This document shows, in pieces, positions 30,226 to 38,059 of a DNA stretch of 38,059 nt. The DNA is from Bacteroidales bacterium UBA2939 (GTDB lineage: Bacteria > Bacteroidota > Bacteroidia > Bacteroidales > P3), in assembly GCA_002349055.1 (NCBI GenBank), contig DECD01000019.1:41375-79433 (forward strand), given 5' to 3'. Below the pieces are notes generated by a model. The model had not been told where the DNA came from, ran no database searches, and worked only from the letters and a program-made list of their open reading frames with translations. The first letter of the stretch is position 1. Every line of letters starts with the position of its first letter. A program made the position numbers and the translations under genes.

Positions 30226-31944
30226 ATGAAACATACAAGACACATATCAGCAATCATCCTGGCCAGCGCCCTGCTGGCGGCCTGCGTCAAAGAACACGAC
30301 ATCGAGCCGGGCGCGGGCGACAGCTACACCGGCAAGGGCTTCCAGCTCACCGTCGAGGGTTCATCTCAAGACAATTCCAAGACCGTCCTCGGCAGCAGCT
30401 ATGACATCCGCTCCGTCTATTGGAAAAACGGCGACATTATCCGCGTCAACGGCATCGAATACAACGTCATCACCAACGGCACCCAGTCGGAAATCCACTT
30501 CGACAACAACAGCCCCTCCGGCGCCATCGCCTTCTACCCCAAAGGCATCTGCAGCGTGGGCGACCCCATGGCCACCTCGGTCACCGTCTCCTTCCCCTCA
30601 AGCTACAAGTTCGTCGAGCAGGACGGCCACCAGGTGCTCGACATGCCCCTCGTCGGCAAGGCCGCAGCCCATGCGTCAGGCATCACCATGATGCACCTCT
30701 GCGGCGCCGTCAAGATCGACCTCATCAACCAGTCCTCGGGCGAATACATCCCCGACTCCATCGTCATCACCAGTACCCGACAGCTCTCCGGCAGCCGCGT
30801 CGTCGATGTCACCAACCTCAACATCGCCCCAGTCAATGCTGCGGGCAGCAACGGCCGCGTCGTCATGAGGTTTGTAGACAATCATCCCATGGTTAGTCAG
30901 GAACCCCCAGTTCGGATGCTCCGAGGCGAGACCCGCTCCATCGTGGTGCCCGTGCTGCCCTGCGACAACTTCACCGTCCAAGTCTACGGCGGCATCACCC
31001 CCAAAGGTGCCCTCGGCAAAGGCACCTCATCCCTCTACCAGCGAAGCTCTGTCCGCACCGTCGTCCGTGCCGGCATGATGAGCGCCCCGGCCACCATCAC
31101 CGTCGGCGACACCTACAACAGCCTCCTGTCCAGCAACTACGCCTTCTCCGTCTCCCCCACCAAGAAAGTCTTCTTCTCGAAAGGCAACCTGTATATGACC
31201 CACTGCTGGTGGGGTTTCCACGAGATCCAGTGGAACCGCTGCTTCAACTACCTCACCCGAAATAATAATGGGGTCGAATGGGAAGACCATAATGCCTACC
31301 AGCAATACAATCACGAAGGCACCTTCGACCTCTTCAGCTATGGCGCCTCCGGTCATGTTTTTGCGCCTTGGGACAGGACTAACTTGTCACAGAATATCGC
31401 AGGCACACCTTACGATTGGGGACAATACACCGGCTATGATGCCCTCAATTTCGATGAGGGCGTTTGGCGCACCTTGACGGGAGATGAATGGAACTACCTG
31501 CTCAACCAACGTCAGGCAGGAGTTTACGATAATGGCGTATGGTATCGCTTTAAGTGCACCTCCATCAAACTGGCAAACAACGCCCGTGTCCCCGGCATCG
31601 TCATCTTCCCCGACAACACAAACGCATTTGGCGGAGCGTACATGATAGCCCATTCTATCATGGGGTCAACCGGGGAGTCCAACAAAATTACAGTGGACGA
31701 TTGGAACACCTACATGCAGCCCGCCGGATGCGTCTTCCTGCCGCAGGCGGGCAGGTTTGGTGAAGATGAATCCAATGTGGCAATTAATCACACTTCCTAT
31801 ATATACTATTGGACAAGCACTCTGTATGGTGATTCAGGGAACCCGTGCTATTTTGGTTTTACCCTTGGCGAAAACTCAGCATGGCCCGAAAATGCACCGT
31901 CTAGAGCAAGGTTCCCCGTCCGCCTCGTGACAGACGCCAACTGA
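30226..31944 (+). CDS. Fimbrillin/FISUMP-like surface lipoprotein 2
   Basis: The start is set at ATG 30226 (MKHTRHISAIILASALLAAC), 33 codons inside the longest frame, giving a standard lipoprotein signal and 572 aa. The N-terminal fimbrillin-like part repeats the paralogue's pattern (DNSKTVLGSSYDIRSVYWKNGDIIRVNG, GAIAFYPKG, HASGITMMHLCGAVKIDL). The C-terminal FISUMP-like part has KKVFFSKGNLYM, WRTLTGDEWNYLL, GIVIFPDN, YIYYWTSTLYG and FPVRLVTDAN. It lies 114 bp after the first lipoprotein and is probably cotranscribed with it. Confidence 0.8.
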   Translation: MKHTRHISAIILASALLAACVKEHDIEPGAGDSYTGKGFQLTVEGSSQDNSKTVLGSSYDIRSVYWKNGDIIRVNGIEYNVITNGTQSEIHFDNNSPSGAIAFYPKGICSVGDPMATSVTVSFPSSYKFVEQDGHQVLDMPLVGKAAAHASGITMMHLCGAVKIDLINQSSGEYIPDSIVITSTRQLSGSRVVDVTNLNIAPVNAAGSNGRVVMRFVDNHPMVSQEPPVRMLRGETRSIVVPVLPCDNFTVQVYGGITPKGALGKGTSSLYQRSSVRTVVRAGMMSAPATITVGDTYNSLLSSNYAFSVSPTKKVFFSKGNLYMTHCWWGFHEIQWNRCFNYLTRNNNGVEWEDHNAYQQYNHEGTFDLFSYGASGHVFAPWDRTNLSQNIAGTPYDWGQYTGYDALNFDEGVWRTLTGDEWNYLLNQRQAGVYDNGVWYRFKCTSIKLANNARVPGIVIFPDNTNAFGGAYMIAHSIMGSTGESNKITVDDWNTYMQPAGCVFLPQAGRFGEDESNVAINHTSYIYYWTSTLYGDSGNPCYFGFTLGENSAWPENAPSRARFPVRLVTDAN

Positions 31945-32130
31945 AGATAAAACAACGGTGGTTTTACTGCCGAAAGCAAAGTTTCTTTGCCATATCGAGT
32001 ATCTGTCCACAACCATTGTAGCAATCCGATGCTGCGCATGTCTGGACTTTTTTGATGGTTGACGGGTTTGACTTATCCTGTCGGCAAAAAACAGGCACCG
32101 TCAGGCCGAGTTTTCGTGCTATCCTCACCC

Positions 32131-32174
32131 TCATTTCCTATGACATTCTTTAGACGTTCTTATGACGTTCTTTA
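32131..32174. repeat. 11-bp GACGTTCTTTA tandem repeat
   Basis: Units GACATTCTTTA (32142), GACGTTCTTAT (32153) and GACGTTCTTTA (32164) are exact 11-bp neighbours, and 32131-32141 is a weaker unit. GACGTTCTTA (32153-32162) also has its complement TAAGAACGTC at 32185-32194. The stretch 31945-32130 shows no gene. Confidence 0.75.
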
Positions 32175-32189
32175 GAAATTGCCATAAGA

Positions 32190-32463
32190 ACGTCAGACAC
32201 AGCGTGAAGAGGACTATCTGACGCTGAAGGAGTCGTTCCGCGACAGGGCCGGCAGGGTGCACACGCGCACCCTGCTGACGGTGGGCATCCTCCCCCCGGA
32301 GGTGAGGCCCGAGGAAGTGCGCAACATCGCCAGGGCTCTCACAAGGCGGTACGACAACCGCGACTACGACAGGGACCTCTTCGGCGACGACGGCTTCGGC
32401 GGCTGTAGTCGCCGGCTATCACATCGCGAAGAATGGCCCAGATGTAAAGAGAAGCTGGGGTAA
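32190..32463 (+). pseudogene. Transposase N-terminal remnant (IS1634-like)
   Basis: The frame from 32190 reads EEDYLTLKESFRDRAGRV, then HTRTLLTVGILPPEVRPEEV, then RDLFGDDGFGG. This is the usual start of a group of Bacteroidota transposases (YxxLKESFRDxxGRVHTRxxLNVGF). It begins just after an in-frame TAA with no start of its own, and the rest of the about 500-600 aa enzyme is missing. The short open frame beginning at the internal Met 32257 is part of this remnant, not a gene. Confidence 0.6.
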
Positions 32464-32491
32464 GAGTTTTTCTTTTTTGTCCATCTATTGA

Positions 32492-33097
32492 TTAATTCAA
32501 AGTTGCAGCAGTTTTTTTCATCGCACGTTCTGCCAGCCGCATGGCAAGGATGGCGACGGGGATGGTCAGTATCATGGCAACAACCAGCATTGGAATGTTG
32601 TCAATTACTGGCTTCATCAGCTCGTCATATCCCGCGGGCATTTCTTCGACGGCAGCGGCCAACGAGCCTTCGGTGTCGGTCCACCAATGAAGGGTATAAG
32701 CGAAGAACGAGAAGGCGAACGGCACAAAACTCCAGCGGACACCTTTCAAGGTGTTGTAGCCTTTCACCTTGCGGATAATTTCGGACAAAGCCGTCAGCAC
32801 CACCATTCCGATAATAAAGGCGCCATCGGCCTCGCCAGAGAGGAGAAAGAGAACGAGGAGAAAGCCGTTGAGGAGGGTTGCCACACCGAAGCGGGGCATG
32901 AGAGTGGCGGTGTAAAGATACACGAAAGAAAACAGCAATGGCAGCAGCGCCCCGATATATGCATAGCACATCGGGTGAATCATTCCGCTGGAAGCACCAA
33001 GGATGAAGATGGCCAAATAAGCCACAGCCATCAGCAGGCAATGTGTCAGTCTTTTCGACTTTCTGATGTTGCTCGAATAATTGTTTGAAGACTTCAT
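32492..33097 (-). CDS. MptD-family ECF transporter S component (orphan)
   Basis: This 201-aa protein has about five to six membrane helices and a basic N-terminus. It follows the pattern of the MptD/Trep_Strep family (helices with GMIHPMCYAYIGALLPLLFSFVYLYTATLMPRFGV, EIIRKVKGYNTLKGVRWSFVPFAF, then EMPAGYDELMKPVIDNIPMLVVAMIL). S components bind the substrate of ECF-type importers and need shared A and T subunits, which are not in the window. It is divergent from an iron/heme-type operon and has a matching promoter, hinting at a shared signal. The substrate is unknown. Confidence 0.7.
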   Translation of the reverse strand: MKSSNNYSSNIRKSKRLTHCLLMAVAYLAIFILGASSGMIHPMCYAYIGALLPLLFSFVYLYTATLMPRFGVATLLNGFLLVLFLLSGEADGAFIIGMVVLTALSEIIRKVKGYNTLKGVRWSFVPFAFSFFAYTLHWWTDTEGSLAAAVEEMPAGYDELMKPVIDNIPMLVVAMILTIPVAILAMRLAERAMKKTAATLN

Positions 33098-33163
33098 AAG
33101 ATATTAATTTTGTGTTTAAAAATCAGCCAATTGGAGAGAACACAACAGCGGTTGTTTCTGCTG

Positions 33164-33195
33164 CAAAATTACATCCCGGCCCACGACCCCACAAT
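33164..33195 (-). promoter_or_regulatory. Promoter of the ECF S-component gene
   Basis: On the minus strand ATTG (33192-33195), a 20-nt spacer and TAATTTTGCAGCAG (TAATTTTG at 33164-33171). It mirrors the divergent promoter at 33262-33293 in spacing and in the CAGCAG tail. Confidence 0.65.
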
Positions 33196-33217
33196 AACCA
33201 GAAATAGGGATTTCCAC

Positions 33218-33264
33218 CACCATACATTCATGTATGGTGCCTAAAATCACCATTATTGGTGATT
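33218..33264. promoter_or_regulatory. Two adjacent palindromes, candidate operators
   Basis: CACCATACAT (33218-33227) pairs with ATGTATGGTG (33230-33239). AATCACCA (33245-33252) pairs with TGGTGATT (33257-33264). Both share CACCA...TGGTG. The right arm of the second covers the -33 element of the porin promoter, a position suited to repression. Confidence 0.65.
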
Positions 33265-33293
33265 GCCCACTCAGGAGATTAAGGCTACTTTTG
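33262..33293 (+). promoter_or_regulatory. Promoter of the porin/imelysin operon
   Basis: ATTG (33262-33265), 20 nt and TACTTTTG (33286-33293), followed by CAGCAG. The start should lie near 33300, leaving a leader of about 15 nt. Confidence 0.7.
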
Positions 33294-33315
33294 CAGCAGT
33301 CAAAAAAAAAGTGAT

Positions 33316-34599
33316 ATGCGAATAACTAAAAGTATACTAATTCTTTGTGCAGCCACGGCTTTGGGCGCCACCACCCCAGTTTGGGCACAGAAGGACAGCA
33401 CGGAGGCCAAAAGCCGCCTGACCCTCGGCGGCTACGGCGAGGCGGTGTACAGCCGCCATTTCTACAGCGACAACGTGTTCCGCTACTCGAAGGCGGAGAA
33501 ATACAAGGACGCTCCCGGCTACGGCCGTGTGGACCTGCCGCACGCCGTCATCATGGTGGGCTACGATTTCGGCCACGGCTGGACAGTGGGCACCGAGATT
33601 GAGTTTGAGCATGGTGGCATCGAGGCCGCCGTGGAGAAAGAGACCGAGGAGACCGGCGAGTTCGAACAGGAACTGGAGCGTGGCGGCGAGGTTGCGTTGG
33701 AACAGTTCTGGGTGCAGAAGAGTTTTTCCAAAGCGCTGAACATACGCGCCGGCCATATCGTGGTGCCTGTGGGCATGACCAACAACGGCCACACGCCGAA
33801 CCTTTTCTTCAGCGTCTACCGTCCCGAAGGCGAGAACACCATCATGCCCTGCACGTGGCACGAGACAGGCATCTCCGTTTGGGGCCGTGCCGGCAGTTGG
33901 CGCTACGAGGCGCAACTACTGCCGGGTCTCAACAGCAACTTCTTCAACGACCAGGGGTGGATTCACAACGGCAGCGCCTCGCCCTACGAGTTCCGCCCTG
34001 CCAATGCCCTGGCATGTGCCGCCCGCATCGACTGGAGCGGGATAAAAGGTCTGCGCCTGAGCCTCAGTGGCTACCTCGGAGGCAGCAACAACAACGACAT
34101 CGTGACCGACCCCAACGGCAAATACTATAAGTATAACGCCGTGGTGGCCATCGGCGCTTTCGACTTCGCCTATCGGAACCAATGGCTGACGGTGCGCGGC
34201 AATGTCGACTACGGTCACCTGAACGATGCTGCCGCCATCTCGGCGCGCAACAAGAACCAGACCACCATGACCGGCAACCCCTACCCTCACACCTTCGTGG
34301 GCGAAGCAGCATGGGATGCAGCCGTCGAGGCCGGTGTCAACACGCTGGCATGGAGCAACACCAAGCAAAAGCTCTATGTCTTCGGCCGCTACGACCAGTA
34401 CGACAGCTATGTGCCCGCCGAAGGTCTGACCGACATCGGCTGGTGTGCCCGCACGGTGGTGAGCGGCGGCATCAATTGGTGCCCCATCCCCGAGGTAGCC
34501 GTCAAGGCCGAAGGTGGCGTGCGCCTGCTCGACAGCCAGTACAACAATGAACCCTTCTTCGCCCTGGGAGTAACTTGGACAGGATTCTTTATTCGCTAG
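33316..34599 (+). CDS. Porin-like outer-membrane protein
   Basis: This 427-aa protein has a signal peptide ending PVWAQ and a beta-barrel-like body: SRLTLGGYGEAVYSRHFYSDN, HAVIMVGYDFGHGWTVGTEIEFEHGG, VEKETEETGEFEQELERGGEVALEQFWVQK, and a C-terminal strand FFALGVTWTGFFIR. It contains GHIVVPVGMTNNGHTPNLFFSVYRPEGENTIMPCTWHETGISVWG, a phrase typical of phosphate/iron-type porins of Bacteroidota. It is first in a plus-strand group with imelysin, a di-heme oxidoreductase and CcsBA. It should provide the outer-membrane passage for the system; the substrate is unknown. Confidence 0.78.
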   Translation: MRITKSILILCAATALGATTPVWAQKDSTEAKSRLTLGGYGEAVYSRHFYSDNVFRYSKAEKYKDAPGYGRVDLPHAVIMVGYDFGHGWTVGTEIEFEHGGIEAAVEKETEETGEFEQELERGGEVALEQFWVQKSFSKALNIRAGHIVVPVGMTNNGHTPNLFFSVYRPEGENTIMPCTWHETGISVWGRAGSWRYEAQLLPGLNSNFFNDQGWIHNGSASPYEFRPANALACAARIDWSGIKGLRLSLSGYLGGSNNNDIVTDPNGKYYKYNAVVAIGAFDFAYRNQWLTVRGNVDYGHLNDAAAISARNKNQTTMTGNPYPHTFVGEAAWDAAVEAGVNTLAWSNTKQKLYVFGRYDQYDSYVPAEGLTDIGWCARTVVSGGINWCPIPEVAVKAEGGVRLLDSQYNNEPFFALGVTWTGFFIR

Positions 34600-34643
34600 G
34601 CGCTCCTAGGAAATCCTAAGAAGTCCTAGGAAATCCTAAAAAA
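34596..34643. repeat. 10-bp TCCTAGGAAA tandem repeat
   Basis: TCCTAGG or TCCTAAG starts at 34604, 34614, 34624 and 34634 (exact period 10), with a partial unit over the porin stop codon at 34596-34600. Confidence 0.8.
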
Positions 34644-34666
34644 AAACAAATAAAAAAACATAATCT

Positions 34667-35824
34667 ATGAAGCATTTATTCAAAACTTTAGCGGTGGCCG
34701 TGGTTGCCACCTTGACGCTTGCCTCGTGCAGCAAAGGCGATGACAACAACACTGGCAGCGACGACAGCAAGGCTGCCGCCGTAGCCGAACAGTTTGTGGA
34801 CCACACGGTGACTCCCACCTACAGCGCCTTAGCCGCCAAAACCGAGCTGCTGGCCTCCCAGTTGGCAACCCTCAAAGCCAACCCCACCGATGCCGGCGTG
34901 CGTGAGGCTTGCGAGACCTTCCTCGCCGCCCGCGAGGCATGGGAGAAGAGCGAAGCCTTCCTCTTCGGTGCCGCTGGCGACTTCGGCGTCGACCCTCACA
35001 TCGACAGCTGGCCCCTCGACGAGGATGCCTTCAACACGCTGATGAACAGTCCCGCCATGATTGACGCCCTCGACAGTGAGGAAGGCGACGTGGTGGCTGG
35101 CGAGCGTCTGGGCAACGCCCTGCTGGGCTTCCACGGCATCGAGTACATCCTCTTCCGCGACTGCCAACCCCGCAGCGCCAGCGCCATCACCGCCGACCAG
35201 TGGAAGTATGTGGTGGCCGTGGCCGGCGACCTCCGCAATCGCTGCTACCAGCTCGAGGTGGGTTGGATTGGCGATGCCGCTCCCGCCAGCCATATCGAGA
35301 AACTGGATGACATCGAGCTGCCCTACACCGTCTCCAGCACCGACCAGAGCTACGGCGACAACATGAAGATTGCCGGTCAGGCCGGCAGCACCTATCCCAC
35401 TACCAAAGCCGCCCTGATGGGCATCGTGCAGGGATGCATCGACATCGCCGACGAGGTGGGTACCAGCAAGATTGGCGCCGCCTACAGTGGCGAAGACCCC
35501 ACCTACATCGAGAGCCCCTACAGCCAGAAGTCCATCATCGACTTCCACAACAACATCGTCAGCATCCAGAACACCTACATGGGTGGCGTGGAAGGCCAGC
35601 GCGACGAGGGCAAGTCGCTGCACAGCTATGTGAAAGAACTGGATTCCGCCCTCGACAGCCGCGTTATGGAGGCCATCGACAATGCCCTGGCCAAGATTGA
35701 CGCCATGCCCGCTCCCTTCGTCAACAACATCTCCGCTGCCGCTAACGGCGAGGCCATGGAAGCCTGCGCAGCCCTGAGCGAAATTCTCGACGAGGTGGTG
35801 GAGAAAATACGAAATGAGAATTGA
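34667..35824 (+). CDS. Imelysin-family iron-uptake lipoprotein
   Basis: This 385-aa protein has a lipoprotein signal (VVATLTLASC, Cys21) and the imelysin (M75 peptidase-like) core: the first half has AREAWEKSEAFLFGAAGDFGVDPHIDSWPLDEDAF and the hallmark GFHGIEYILFRD, the GxHxxE motif of the family. The second half repeats a helical bundle (EDPTYIESPYSQKSIIDFHNNI). Imelysin proteins are linked to iron and heme uptake in many bacteria. The gene sits between the porin and the di-heme oxidoreductase, the usual company of this family. Its last codons (KIRNEN) are encoded by a GAGAATTGAGAAATG repeat. Confidence 0.9.
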   Translation: MKHLFKTLAVAVVATLTLASCSKGDDNNTGSDDSKAAAVAEQFVDHTVTPTYSALAAKTELLASQLATLKANPTDAGVREACETFLAAREAWEKSEAFLFGAAGDFGVDPHIDSWPLDEDAFNTLMNSPAMIDALDSEEGDVVAGERLGNALLGFHGIEYILFRDCQPRSASAITADQWKYVVAVAGDLRNRCYQLEVGWIGDAAPASHIEKLDDIELPYTVSSTDQSYGDNMKIAGQAGSTYPTTKAALMGIVQGCIDIADEVGTSKIGAAYSGEDPTYIESPYSQKSIIDFHNNIVSIQNTYMGGVEGQRDEGKSLHSYVKELDSALDSRVMEAIDNALAKIDAMPAPFVNNISAAANGEAMEACAALSEILDEVVEKIRNEN

Positions 35825-35853
35825 GAAATGAGAAATAAAATTGAAAATTGAAA
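35812..35853. repeat. AAATTGA/GAAATGAGA repeat across the imelysin stop and the next start
   Basis: Degenerate 7-10 bp units (GAAATGAGAATT, GAGAAATGAGAAAT, AAAATTGAAAATTG) cover the imelysin stop and run up to the ATG of the DUF1111 gene. Confidence 0.75.
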
Positions 35854-37433
35854 TGAAAACCACAGCATATCTTTTAATAGCGGCAATGGCGGTCTCTATG
35901 GCCGCCTGCAACCGCGACGAGAACGAGCCTACGCCTGACCCCGAGGGCATCAGCGAGGAGACCTACGCCGGCGGCCTGCTGGGCACCACCTTCAACCAGA
36001 GTGCCTCGGCCTACGAGGACCCCACGCCTGCCACCGTGCAGGCGGGCATGACCACAGCCTTCAAGTACGGCGAAATGTTCTTTGAGCACACGGTGACACA
36101 GAACAACCCGCCCTTCAACGGCCTCGGCCCCGTCTATGTGCGCTCCTCCTGCGAGAGCTGCCATCCCGGCTACGGCCACGGCCGCCGCATGAACCGCTAC
36201 GCCGCCGACGACTGGGGCAACGGTTACCTGCTGGTGGTCTACAACAAGACCAACGATGCCTACGAAAAGTCGGTGGCCGGCATGCCGCAAACCAAGGCGG
36301 TGGCACCCTTCAAGGCTCCTATCGACGAGAGCAAAATCGACATTGCCTGGCTCAACTACACCGACGAGTGGGGCAACCGCTTCGAGGACGGCGAGACCTA
36401 CGAACTCATCTATCCCGAAGTGACCATCCCCGAGGATGCCTTCTACGCTCCCCTCGACGCCCCCTACTCCAACCTCGCCTTCCGCCTCGAGAGCACCATC
36501 GGCATCTACGGCACCGGCCTCATCGACGCCATCGATGACGACTCGCTCAAGGCACAGTACCAGAAAGAGTATACCAACGGCTATATGCGCAACGGCATCA
36601 ACCCCGCCTTCTGGGCCGGCAACGACTGGGCTCCCACGGCCTTCTACGGCAACACCAACCATCCCAAGCGCTTCACCTACGCCCTCACGCGCGGTCCTTT
36701 GCAGGACGCTCCCGGCTCCAACGCCATCTGGAACATCACTAACGTCACCCGCAGCAACAAACGCAGCCACTACCTGAGTCTCAACCCCGACATCTACGCC
36801 CAGACCTCGGCCAACGACCCCGACGTGCAGGCACAGTTCTACACCTACTTCCCCCAGTGGAACAAGACCGGCGACCCCGCCACCGACATCTACAACTACC
36901 TGCGCTGCGACACCCTGCCCGCCGAAATGAGCGACCAGGACTATGTCAACTTCATGGTGTGGCACCGCGGATTGGCCGTGCCTGCCGCCCGCAACATCAA
37001 CGACCCAGACGTGCAGCGTGGCAAGAAACTCTTCAACGAGATGGGCTGCGCCTACTGCCACCGTCCCTCATGGATTACCGGCGACGACAACTTCACCGAC
37101 CCCACGGGCTTCTTCCAGGACGGCGATGTGCGCCTGCCGCGCTATCCGCACCAGAAGATTTGGCCCTATAGCGACTTCGTCCAGCACAAACTCTGCATGG
37201 TCAACGACATCCGCACCGGCTGGTGCCGCACCACGCCCTTGTGGGGCCGCGGATTGGCGCCCCTCTGCTCGGGTCATGCCGACCGTCTGCACGACTGCCG
37301 CGCCCGCAACGTCATCGAGGCCATCATGTGGCACGGTGCCTCCCAGAGCGACGCCCGCCGCACCGTGGAGAACTTCAGAAAGCTCTCCAAAGCCGACCGC
37401 GATGCCGTGGTGAAGTTCATCAATGCCATATAA
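35853..37433 (+). CDS. Di-heme oxidoreductase (DUF1111 family) lipoprotein
   Basis: I use the ATG at 35853; an upstream TTG lies within a repeat. The 526-aa protein has a lipobox (AVSMAAC, Cys19) and two heme c sites: CESCH in SSCESCHPGYGHGRRM near residue 105 and CAYCH in EMGCAYCHRPSW near 400. DUF1111 proteins are distant relatives of MauG/di-heme peroxidases and are repeatedly paired with imelysins in iron loci. It acts at the outer face of the membrane or in the periplasm and needs heme attachment, which the next gene can supply. It starts 28 bp after imelysin. Confidence 0.92.
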   Translation: MKTTAYLLIAAMAVSMAACNRDENEPTPDPEGISEETYAGGLLGTTFNQSASAYEDPTPATVQAGMTTAFKYGEMFFEHTVTQNNPPFNGLGPVYVRSSCESCHPGYGHGRRMNRYAADDWGNGYLLVVYNKTNDAYEKSVAGMPQTKAVAPFKAPIDESKIDIAWLNYTDEWGNRFEDGETYELIYPEVTIPEDAFYAPLDAPYSNLAFRLESTIGIYGTGLIDAIDDDSLKAQYQKEYTNGYMRNGINPAFWAGNDWAPTAFYGNTNHPKRFTYALTRGPLQDAPGSNAIWNITNVTRSNKRSHYLSLNPDIYAQTSANDPDVQAQFYTYFPQWNKTGDPATDIYNYLRCDTLPAEMSDQDYVNFMVWHRGLAVPAARNINDPDVQRGKKLFNEMGCAYCHRPSWITGDDNFTDPTGFFQDGDVRLPRYPHQKIWPYSDFVQHKLCMVNDIRTGWCRTTPLWGRGLAPLCSGHADRLHDCRARNVIEAIMWHGASQSDARRTVENFRKLSKADRDAVVKFINAI

Positions 37434-37450
37434 AAAAGTAGTTAAGGCGA

Positions 37451-38059
37451 ATGAAGAAGGCAAGAATCTTTTTAATGGTGCTTGTGGTTGCAGTGTTGGC
37501 CGCAGGCACCGTTTTTGAGCGTTACCGCGGGGCGGAATGGGTGGGCGACCACTTCTATGGCTCGTGGTGGTTCGCGGTGCTGATGGGATTGGTGGCCGTA
37601 GGTGCCATCGTCTCCATCGTGCAAGGACAGTTGTGGAAGCGTCCCTCCGCGCTGCTCACCCATGCGGCTATTCCCATTATCCTGCTGGGAGGCGCGTTAA
37701 CCACCTGGACAGGTGAGCACTACAGCATCACCCTCGCCCCTGGCGAGACCAAGGAGGGCATCACCCTCGAGCGCTTCGAGGTGGTCAATTACCCCGGCAC
37801 GCACACGCCGATGGACTTTGTGAGCCACATCAGCTGCGAGGGCGAGACCTTCGACATCTCGATGAACCATATCTACCGCCACAACGGCCGCCGCTACTAC
37901 CAGGAGGACTATGACGACGAGGGCCGCTCGACCCTCAGCGTCAGCCACGACCCCTGGGGCATCCCTGTCGTCTACACCGGCTTCGCCCTGCTGCTCATCG
38001 GGTTGGGATGGCTCATGCTGACACACCCCTCAGTCAGTCGACAAGCGGCTGACAGCTCC
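37451..38059 (+). CDS. Cytochrome c biogenesis protein CcsBA-like (5' part)
   Basis: The frame opens at ATG 37451 and runs to the window edge (203 codons, no stop). It begins MKKARIFLMVLVVAVLAAGTVFERYRG, followed by a second helix (WWFAVLMGLVAVGAIVSIV), a third (LLTHAAIPIILLGGALTTWTG) and the ResB-like phrase SVSHDPWGIPVVYTGFALLLIGLGWLML. This is the ResB/CcsB half of the fused system II heme-lyase found in Bacteroidota; the CcsA half should lie beyond the window. It attaches heme to CxxCH motifs, as in the preceding DUF1111 protein. Confidence 0.85.
   Translation, partial: MKKARIFLMVLVVAVLAAGTVFERYRGAEWVGDHFYGSWWFAVLMGLVAVGAIVSIVQGQLWKRPSALLTHAAIPIILLGGALTTWTGEHYSITLAPGETKEGITLERFEVVNYPGTHTPMDFVSHISCEGETFDISMNHIYRHNGRRYYQEDYDDEGRSTLSVSHDPWGIPVVYTGFALLLIGLGWLMLTHPSVSRQAADSS

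Noticed and set aside
32257..32463. A separate 68-aa gene.
   Set aside because: The protein is the internal part of a transposase N-terminus whose frame begins upstream without a start codon.
33218..33264. The palindromes as Fur boxes.
   Set aside because: They do not resemble the GATAATGATAATCATTATC-type Fur site; only the iron context suggests it.

Overview
The window comes from a Bacteroidota genome, most likely the order Bacteroidales. The support is the TAnnTTTG-type promoters (several with TTTG or ATTG about 19-20 nt upstream), the lineage-typical protein families (DUF6266, DUF2723, DUF4491, fimbrillin/FISUMP-like lipoproteins, fused CcsBA, a Bacteroidota-type arginase homologue) and weak ribosome binding sites. 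I cannot name a genus. No rRNA, tRNA or CRISPR array was seen.

Positions 15-11402 (all on the minus strand) are a defence region. One canonical promoter (11372-11402) drives seven genes: a type III-like DNA adenine methyltransferase (Mod), a YhcG/DUF1016 PD-(D/E)XK nuclease, a Res-like helicase-nuclease, a 93-aa unknown protein, a DndD-like SMC ATPase, a HerA-type ATPase whose N-terminus looks like DndE, and a small protein resembling the sulfur-binding (SBD) modified-DNA reader domain of ScoMcrA. The first five junctions are all ATGA stop/start overlaps and the sixth is a 4-nt gap, so these genes should be made and work as one unit. DndA, DndB and DndC are absent. The arrangement looks like a hybrid of a type III restriction-modification system with the ATPase half of a Dnd phosphorothioation system, and is the best candidate here for a little-described system. 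An AlbA/Schlafen-type gene lies just downstream.

Positions 11431-17816 (minus) hold chromosomal genes: DUF6266, kbl, a DUF2723 membrane glycosyltransferase, an LptE-like lipoprotein, a 56-aa ORF and a degenerate arginase-family protein. Positions 17977-21629 (plus) hold a secreted C69 dipeptidase and a four-gene ECF sigma factor cluster. Positions 21638-27066 (minus) hold a ZIP metal transporter with DUF4491, then a three-gene envelope system (MMPL/RND exporter, LolA-like carrier, beta-barrel) that could move a lipid-like cargo to the outer membrane. Positions 27157-32463 hold a His/Cys-rich small protein, a methyltransferase fragment, a 66-aa peptide with two paralogous fimbrillin/FISUMP-like lipoproteins, and a transposase remnant.

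Positions 32492-38059 look like an iron/heme locus: a divergent orphan ECF S-component (MptD family), then a porin-like barrel, an imelysin, a di-heme DUF1111 oxidoreductase and the start of a CcsBA cytochrome c synthase. The shared divergent intergenic region holds two palindromes and two near-identical promoters.

A second layer runs through the whole window: short degenerate tandem repeats with periods of 7-11 bp, and GC-rich palindromic elements. They lie between genes and also inside reading frames (mod, the ZIP transporter, DUF2723, LptE signal region, lipoprotein signal peptides), where they encode low-complexity peptide insertions.
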